DNA of 47,817 nt, from positions 1-47,817 of the forward strand of contig JACIYH010000014.1 in the NCBI GenBank assembly GCA_014360055.1, read 5' to 3'. This DNA comes from Bacillota bacterium (lineage in GTDB: Bacteria; Bacillota; Sulfobacillia; JACIYH01). Shown here piece by piece: positions 43,364 to 47,817 of this stretch; positions within the stretch are counted from its first letter, which is position 1; every line of letters begins with the position of its first letter. The position numbers and the translations under genes are program-made. Below the pieces are notes generated by a model. That model did not search any database. It saw only the letters and a list, made by a program, of their open reading frames with translations, and was not told the DNA's origin.

Positions 43364-45181
43364 TTGAGCGTTAAGTGGCGGCGTACCAAGATAGTGGCCA
43401 CCCTGGGTCCGGCGTCCACTCCCGAAGTGCTGCGGCAGATGGTGCGGGCAGGTCTGGACGTGGCCCGTCTCAACATGTCCCACGGTACGCTCCAGGAGCA
43501 CCAGGACCGCCTGGAGGCCCTGCGCCGGATATGCCGGGAGGAGAAGGCCACCGTGGGTGTGCTGGTGGACCTGCGCGGTCCCGAGGTGCGGGTGGGTCCC
43601 CTGCCCGGCGGGTCGGTGGCACTGCAAGAGGGCGCTCGCTTTGTGCTCTCGGCCGCGGCCGTGTCCGGCGACACCACGGCTGGCGACGCCGGGCCCGTGC
43701 CCGGTGACGCGGAGGTCCTGCCCGGCGACGCCGGCAGGGTGGCGGTGAACTACCCCGGCCTGGCACAGGACGTCTCCCCGGGCCAACTGCTCCTGCTCGA
43801 TGACGGCAACATCGCCCTGGTGGTGGAGGAGGTGGCCGGGCACGAGGTCCGTTGCCGCGTGGAAAGGGGGGGCGTGCTCGTCCAGGGCAAGAAAGTGGTA
43901 GCCCCCGGCGCCCTGCTCAACCTCCCCGCGGTGTCGGACGCCGACCGTGAGGCCATCGCCTGGGGAGTCCGCCAGGAGGTGGACTTCTTCGCCTGCTCCT
44001 TCGTACGCCGGGCCGCCGACGTGGTGGAGGTCCGCCGGGTGGTGGAGGAACTGGGCGGCGACCAGGAGATCGTGGCCAAGATCGAAACCCGCCAGGCCCT
44101 GGAGGCCCTGGAGGCCATCCTGAAGGTCTCCGACGGGCTCATGGTGGCCCGGGGTGACCTGGGGGTGGAGATGCCGGCCGAAGAGGTCCCCCTGGTGCAG
44201 AAGGACCTCATCGCGCGCTGCAATCTGCTGGGCAAGCCCGTCATAACTGCCACCCAGATGCTGGAGTCCATGGTGGAGCGGCCGGTGCCCACCCGGGCGG
44301 AGGCCTCCGACGTGGCCAACGCCATCCTGGACGGCACCGACGCCGTGATGCTCTCGGCGGAGACCGCCACCGGAAAGCACCCGGTGGAGGCGGTGACCTT
44401 CATGGCCCGCATCGCCGCCCGGACGGAGGAGGCCCTGCCCTATGACCGCATCCTCGCCTCCCGCGAGGGTTCCCCCCTGGGGGCGGTGACCGACGCCATC
44501 AGCCACGCCAGTTGCCGGGCTGCCCGCGACCTGGGTGCCGCCGCCATCATCACGCCCACCCAGTCGGGTTACACCGCCCGCATGGTGGCCAAGTACCGCC
44601 CCACCTGTCCCGTGCTGGCCCTCACTCCCCACGAACGGGTGCGCCGGCGCCTCACCCTGGTGTGGGGCGTACAGCCCCTGCCCGCCTCCCAGACCACGGA
44701 TCCCGAAGAAATGTTCTCCGAGGCCATCGCCACCTGCCTGGCGGCGGGTTTCATCTCGCAGGGCGACCTGGTGGTGATCACCGCCGGCATCCCCGTGGGG
44801 GTCCCCGGGACCACCAACCTCCTGCGCGTCCACACCGTGGGGGAGATCCTCCTCCAGGGCCGCGGCGTCGGCTTCCGCGCCGCCTCCGGGCGCGTGTGCG
44901 CCGGCCGTTCCCTGGAGCAGGTGCAGGCCCGCTTCCGGCCCGGTGACGTGCTGGTGGTGCCTGCCACCGATGCGGGCTACGTTCCCCTACTGCGGCAGGC
45001 GTCAGCGCTGGTGGTGGAGGAGGGGGGCCTCAGTTCCCACGCCGCCATCTGTGCCCTGGAAATGGACCTGCCCACCGTGGTCGGGGCCGAAGACGCCACC
45101 CGCAAGCTCGAGACGGGCACCGTGGTGACCGTAGATGCCCGCCGCGGCCTGGTCTACCGCGGCCGCGCCCGCGTCCCCTGA
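43364..45181 (+). CDS. pyk: pyruvate kinase with C-terminal PEP-utilising-type domain
   Basis: A 605-residue enzyme making pyruvate and ATP from phosphoenolpyruvate. The barrel has RRTKIVATLGPASTPEVLRQ, ARLNMSHG, the metal/PEP region VAKIETRQALEALEAILKVS and DGLMVARGDLGVEMP, and KPVITATQMLESMVERPVPT then RAEASDVANAILDGTDAVML. After the usual C-terminal domain there is an extra phosphohistidine-type domain (VEEGGLSSHAAICALEMDLP, TVVGAEDATRKL) like that of Geobacillus pyruvate kinase. The B domain carries a Gly/Asp/Ala-rich insert (SGDTTAGDAGPVPGD). TTG at 43364 follows GAGGTG by seven bases; a TTG two codons earlier is less well placed. It ends 10 bp before the convergent MNT gene. Confidence 0.95.
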   Translation: MSVKWRRTKIVATLGPASTPEVLRQMVRAGLDVARLNMSHGTLQEHQDRLEALRRICREEKATVGVLVDLRGPEVRVGPLPGGSVALQEGARFVLSAAAVSGDTTAGDAGPVPGDAEVLPGDAGRVAVNYPGLAQDVSPGQLLLLDDGNIALVVEEVAGHEVRCRVERGGVLVQGKKVVAPGALLNLPAVSDADREAIAWGVRQEVDFFACSFVRRAADVVEVRRVVEELGGDQEIVAKIETRQALEALEAILKVSDGLMVARGDLGVEMPAEEVPLVQKDLIARCNLLGKPVITATQMLESMVERPVPTRAEASDVANAILDGTDAVMLSAETATGKHPVEAVTFMARIAARTEEALPYDRILASREGSPLGAVTDAISHASCRAARDLGAAAIITPTQSGYTARMVAKYRPTCPVLALTPHERVRRRLTLVWGVQPLPASQTTDPEEMFSEAIATCLAAGFISQGDLVVITAGIPVGVPGTTNLLRVHTVGEILLQGRGVGFRAASGRVCAGRSLEQVQARFRPGDVLVVPATDAGYVPLLRQASALVVEEGGLSSHAAICALEMDLPTVVGAEDATRKLETGTVVTVDARRGLVYRGRARVP

Positions 45182-45190
45182 CTCCTGGGG

Positions 45191-45667
45191 TTACGCCTCC
45201 AGGATGTCGTGCAGGAACTGGCGCAGATGCGGTTCCATCTCGAAATAATCTCGCCAGGTCTCCTCGAGGAACGTGCAGCGTTGCATCTCATCCCGCGTAA
45301 AGAGGAGTTCTCCCCGGGTGGCGTGATAACGGAGGGGAAGGGGGGCGTGATTGAGGACGGTCACGTCAACGGGGATCCCCACCAATGGGGTGAGCCCCGC
45401 GCCCAGCTTCGCCTCGTAGCGCCAGGGGTCCTGCTCCAGGTCCTTCCTGCCCGCATCCTCGTCAACCCAAACCGCGATGTCGATGTCCCTGAAGGGCAGT
45501 TTCTCCGCGAAGGAGCCGAATAAGTAAGCGAACACGATCTCCGGCCTGCGGGCGAGGGCGCCCTTGAGGGCGCGTTTAATGCTTGCCCGCCTGCCGCTGG
45601 ATACCGCGCCCGGTGTGCCCGCACCAGCCTTTCTATGTCTTGTCGCCCGCTTTCTTCTCAGTTCCAT
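45191..45667 (-). CDS. MNT-type nucleotidyltransferase (antitoxin-like)
   Basis: A 158-residue minimal nucleotidyltransferase. The core IVFAYLFGSFAEKLPFRDID then IAVWVDED gives the GS...DxD catalytic pattern, followed by PVDVTVLNHAPLPLRYHATR. Such proteins pair with HEPN RNases as antitoxins that AMPylate the toxin. ATG at 45667 is assumed; the frame stays open upstream and joins a HEPN-like fragment, so a fused start at GTG 45820 is possible. The complete HEPN partner is missing. It lies downstream of the TnpB-family gene on the same strand. Confidence 0.75.
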   Translation of the reverse strand: MELRRKRATRHRKAGAGTPGAVSSGRRASIKRALKGALARRPEIVFAYLFGSFAEKLPFRDIDIAVWVDEDAGRKDLEQDPWRYEAKLGAGLTPLVGIPVDVTVLNHAPLPLRYHATRGELLFTRDEMQRCTFLEETWRDYFEMEPHLRQFLHDILEA

Positions 45668-45689
45668 CCTCTTGCCTGCGCCCCAGGTA

Positions 45690-45820
45690 CTCTGCCACGA
45701 GCCATACTGGCGGAGGCGCGCCAGTGCATTGCGGATGTCGATCGTCTTCTCGCGGACGAGTTCCAAATTGATGGGAGCGACCGGGGCGCGCCCTGTAGGC
45801 TTACTCCCCAGGTAGTCCAC
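45690..45820 (-). pseudogene. HEPN (DUF86-like) toxin fragment
   Basis: After a GAGGAACG ribosome site, GTG 45820 opens a frame containing INLELVREKTIDIRNALARL then RQYGS, which resembles the first helix of DUF86/HEPN toxins. The next residues do not match. In another frame VAEYLGRRQEDGTEKKAGDKT (stop near 45628) could be the original tail. Most of the HEPN domain, including the RxxxxH active site, is absent, so the toxin is broken. Confidence 0.4.
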
Positions 45821-45833
45821 CGTTCCTCGAAAC

Positions 45834-47447
45834 TCAACAATAGTTGCAGTTACCTGCGCATTGCTGAGACGCCGGGCGAACAGCTCTCCCGACGGTTTGC
45901 GCCGGGGATTCCCACCCCGGGACCGGGGATAGACCATCACCGGGTGGGCCGTGCGGCCCGAAGACGGCCGTCCGTGCCACCCGGGATAGGGGTAGCCCCC
46001 TGCCCCGGCCTCTCTCGGAGAGACGCCGACCACATGCACCCTCGGCACGCAGCCTCCGGGATAGACGCCTCCAGTCACCCCAGACGTGCCTCGTGCGATT
46101 CCTCGCGGGTAGCACGAGGGCGGACCTGGACCGGAGACGCTCCCCAAACCCCAACCCCCGCCGGGCTATCGCCACCGCCGCCGCAGCATGGGGCGAAAGC
46201 CCGTAGCCGGGGCCAAACTTCACTTCCCCAATCACGCTGGTGAGGGCAGGGTCCCTCACTATCACCTCCACTCCCTCCCGCGCCGCCCGGGAATGGAGCA
46301 GGAGCCAGAACTTGCGGTAAGAAAAAGCCGAGAGCAGGCGGGCGTAACGGGGGTTCCTCTCCCGCAACTCCGCCTTCTTCTTTCCAAAGTCCAGTTCCTC
46401 CACCACGATGGGTATGCCCTCGGCTTTGGCCCACGCCACCGCCTCGGCCACGGCATCTCCCAGAGCAGCGGTGACCTGCACGCGCCTGCGGCCGTGAAGG
46501 CGGAGAGAAAGGTGCCGCCAGGCCACCGGGTTGCCGTACCGGTCCACCTGTGCCACCGCCAGCAAATGCGGGTTGAGATCCACCCCCAGGGCACCGCGGG
46601 CGGGATCGGTCACCAACGGAGAGGGAGACTGGTCCACGGTGGCGCCGAGGTACCACACCACCTTGCCTTTCTTCTGCCTGCGGAAGAAACAGTAGGTGAT
46701 GGCCTGGCCTGCGGAGATGGCATGGCGCAGCGCTTCCTCGCCCCGGCGAAAGCGCACCCCGCGTATCATCACCCAGCGGCCGAAGGTCGGCACCAGGCAG
46801 TCGGGTACCCTCAGCCGGATAGAGCCGTCGGGAAAGAGGGTGCAGGTCTGGTTCCCGGAGGTTTCCTCCCGAGAACCAAGACAGAGGAACCCGGAGGAAC
46901 GGGCAGAGTGCCACCTCTGCAGCCACTCTTCGCGCGAGGAGTAGCCGTTCTCCCCCAGGTGAAACTGGGCCCGGAAGAGCCGCCCCGAGCCAAAGCACAA
47001 GGGTGGTACCACCCGGTCAAGATCCGCCTCCACCCGGGCCAGCCTGGCCTTCAGGCAACCCAGGCGCCGCTTCTTCTGGTGGATCTGGAACCTGAGCCGC
47101 CACTTCGACCCCGGTGCCCAGGCGCGGCCCAGGCGGTCACCCAACTCAGCCAGCGAACCTTCCAGCGCGCGGATCTGGTTCCTAAGCGTGCGCAGGTGGC
47201 GCCGTTGTGACTCCCGGGCCGCCTTCACCTTGCCCTCCAGCACAAAAGCGACGGCGTTGAACATACGGGCGGTGATGCCGAACAGGGGCAGGTAGCGGCG
47301 CTTGCAGTCTGCCAGGGGCTCGCCCCGCACGCAGTGGTCACGGAACAGTGCCCGCTCCACGCGGCCAAACAGGGCGGCGAAGGCCTCCAGGAGAGGATAC
47401 AAAGACACGTCCTTGATTTTGGCTTCGAACGTCACCTTCACCGCCAC
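45834..47447 (-). CDS. TnpB-related protein (IS200/IS605 accessory type)
   Basis: A 537-residue RuvC-type nuclease-fold protein of the TnpB-related family common in thermophiles. N-terminal helical and coiled parts (about 1-150: SLYPLLEAFAALFGRVERAL, HQKKRRLGCLKARLARVEAD) are followed by LCFGSGRLFRAQFHL, WHSARSSGFLCLGSREETSG, RuvC-I GALGVDLNPHLLAVAQVD (Asp290), RuvC-II GIPIVVEELDFGKKK (Glu350/351) and a RuvC-III-like GLSPHAAAAVAIARRG. The four-cysteine zinc ribbon expected between RuvC-II and III is absent, and the third-motif Asp position holds His420. GTG at 47447 follows GGGAGG. Family similarity seems to fade near residue 440; the remaining C-terminus is Arg/Gly-rich over hairpin-forming DNA. 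No TnpA is adjacent. It may be a domesticated or RNA-guided protein. Confidence 0.82.
   Translation of the reverse strand: MAVKVTFEAKIKDVSLYPLLEAFAALFGRVERALFRDHCVRGEPLADCKRRYLPLFGITARMFNAVAFVLEGKVKAARESQRRHLRTLRNQIRALEGSLAELGDRLGRAWAPGSKWRLRFQIHQKKRRLGCLKARLARVEADLDRVVPPLCFGSGRLFRAQFHLGENGYSSREEWLQRWHSARSSGFLCLGSREETSGNQTCTLFPDGSIRLRVPDCLVPTFGRWVMIRGVRFRRGEEALRHAISAGQAITYCFFRRQKKGKVVWYLGATVDQSPSPLVTDPARGALGVDLNPHLLAVAQVDRYGNPVAWRHLSLRLHGRRRVQVTAALGDAVAEAVAWAKAEGIPIVVEELDFGKKKAELRERNPRYARLLSAFSYRKFWLLLHSRAAREGVEVIVRDPALTSVIGEVKFGPGYGLSPHAAAAVAIARRGLGFGERLRSRSALVLPARNRTRHVWGDWRRLSRRLRAEGACGRRLSERGRGRGLPLSRVARTAVFGPHGPPGDGLSPVPGWESPAQTVGRAVRPASQQCAGNCNYC
45902..46119 (-). ncRNA. structured RNA region at the tnpB 3' end (omega-RNA-like candidate)
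   Basis: Several perfect stems lie in series: CCTCGTGC/GCACGAGG (46089-46096 with 46112-46119), CCGGGTGG/CCACCCGG (45940-45947 with 45977-45984) with an alternative inner stem GGGCC/GGCCC (45946-45959), CCGGGG/CCCCGG (45902-45907 with 45915-45920) and GGGG/CCCC (45989-45999). TnpB guide RNAs are made from the 3' part of tnpB and run past its end, which is where these lie. High GC raises the chance of random stems, so this is a candidate only. Confidence 0.35.
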
Positions 47448-47608
47448 CGCACCTCCCGGTTGCACCAGGCCAGATGCTACCCCGGGGCCATCTCCACACA
47501 TCGGTTCGCCCCCACATCATACCAGGGGAGCGATCCCAATGTCAACACCTGTTCAGTGCGAATGTCGTTGCAAATATTGCTGGGAACAAACGGAGATTGT
47601 TGTCTATC

Positions 47609-47625
47609 TTGCTCGCTGCGAGCAA
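47609..47625. terminator. 7-bp hairpin downstream of tRNA-Leu
   Basis: TTGCTCG, a CTG loop, then CGAGCAA forms a perfect stem about 15 bases past the tRNA 3' end (read on the minus strand). There is no T-run after it, although five T residues precede it, so termination is uncertain. Confidence 0.35.
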
Positions 47626-47638
47626 CCCTCGAAAAACT

Positions 47639-47726
47639 TGGTGCCGGAGGTGGGAATCGAACCCACACGGGGATTGACCCCATCCGCTTTTGAGGCGGAC
47701 CCGTCTGCCTGTTCCAGCACTCCGGC
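47639..47726 (-). tRNA. tRNA-Leu (anticodon CAA)
   Basis: The minus strand reads acceptor GCCGGAG, a D arm with GGAACAGGCAGAC, anticodon stem TCCGC/GCGGA around the loop CTCAAAA (anticodon CAA), a long variable arm closed by GGGG/CCCC that makes it a type II tRNA, T arm GTGGGTTCGAATCCCAC, and CTCCGGC, discriminator A and an encoded CCA. It is 88 nt with CCA and reads UUG codons. The tnpB-like gene lies about 190 bp downstream. Confidence 0.97.
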
Positions 47727-47734
47727 CCGGTCTT

Positions 47735-47763
47735 ATCTTAGCAAACGACCGATACCTGCGCAA
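47735..47763 (-). promoter_or_regulatory. promoter of tRNA-Leu
   Basis: On the minus strand TTGCGC (47763-47758), 17 bp, then TAAGAT (47740-47735), nine bases before the tRNA 5' end. Confidence 0.72.
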
Positions 47764-47817
47764 CTCCGCCGGCCGGAAGCGACCGGAAGTCCGCAGGGCC
47801 GGAAGCAACAGCGGGCG

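Noticed and set aside
46075-46998. 307-codon frame inside the TnpB-family gene on the same strand
   Set aside because: Gly/Pro/Arg-rich shadow in another frame with no motif.

Overview
The window is about 70% G+C and almost fully coding, with short intergenic gaps and many GTG and TTG starts behind strong GGAGG-type ribosome sites. An alpha/beta-type spore protein, a GerMN-SLH-Gmad2 protein, a DegV protein, a class II ribonucleotide reductase, an aldehyde:ferredoxin oxidoreductase remnant and a Leu tRNA with encoded CCA point to a spore-forming, high-GC, probably thermophilic and anaerobic or microaerophilic deep-branching member of the Bacillota (the Symbiobacterium, Limnochorda, Thermaerobacter or Moorella type). 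This placement is inference; no rRNA is present.

Layout. 1-1298: the 3' end of nuoN (complex I). 1361-1579: a small unknown gene, followed by a 32-bp tandem repeat. 6332-1928 (minus): an apparent operon degV / radical SAM-SPASM protein / phasin-like coiled coil / UbiB-type kinase. 6477-11358: an RND efflux pump and a GerMN-SLH-Gmad2 surface protein. 11381-12723: a decayed aldehyde:ferredoxin oxidoreductase. 15276-12850 (minus): a one-piece sugar kinase plus GH4 phospho-glycosidase fusion. 15471-16807: a flavin reductase-like protein and SfsA. 17162-18171: an HTH-nuclease-like protein and a DUF6504-like protein. 18223-22834: nrdR and nrdJ behind a promoter holding an NrdR-box-like palindrome; nrdJ carries an intein at its catalytic cysteine. 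22862-24301: a B12-binding radical SAM protein. 24883-26990: an ECF sigma factor and a membrane anti-sigma candidate. 27013-29503: two ABC exporter genes collapsed into one by a deletion. 29592-29804: a spore protein. 30790-29777 (minus): a DUF1646 membrane protein. 31041-45181: a housekeeping run (argS, metallo-hydrolase, TPR protein, murD, nth, dnaE, a small protein, pfkA, pyk). 45820-45191 (minus): a HEPN/MNT toxin-antitoxin remnant. 47447-45834 (minus): a TnpB-family gene with a strongly structured 3' end. 47726-47639 (minus): tRNA-Leu(CAA).

How it works together. NrdR probably represses the nrdR-nrdJ unit according to nucleotide state; DnaE, Nth and the reductase serve DNA synthesis and repair; PfkA and Pyk are the two controlled steps of glycolysis; the kinase-GH4 fusion could feed phosphorylated disaccharides into that pathway. 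The sigma/anti-sigma pair looks like an envelope-stress switch.

Two themes stand out. First, several conserved enzymes carry in-frame Pro/Ala/Gly/Ser-rich inserts, some of them exact DNA tandem repeats. Second, several genes carry lesions (aldehyde oxidoreductase, ABC pair, HEPN, possibly the nuclease), which are either real decay or assembly error. The most interesting locus is the TnpB-family gene: it lacks the zinc ribbon and the usual third RuvC aspartate, and ends in a stack of perfect hairpins.
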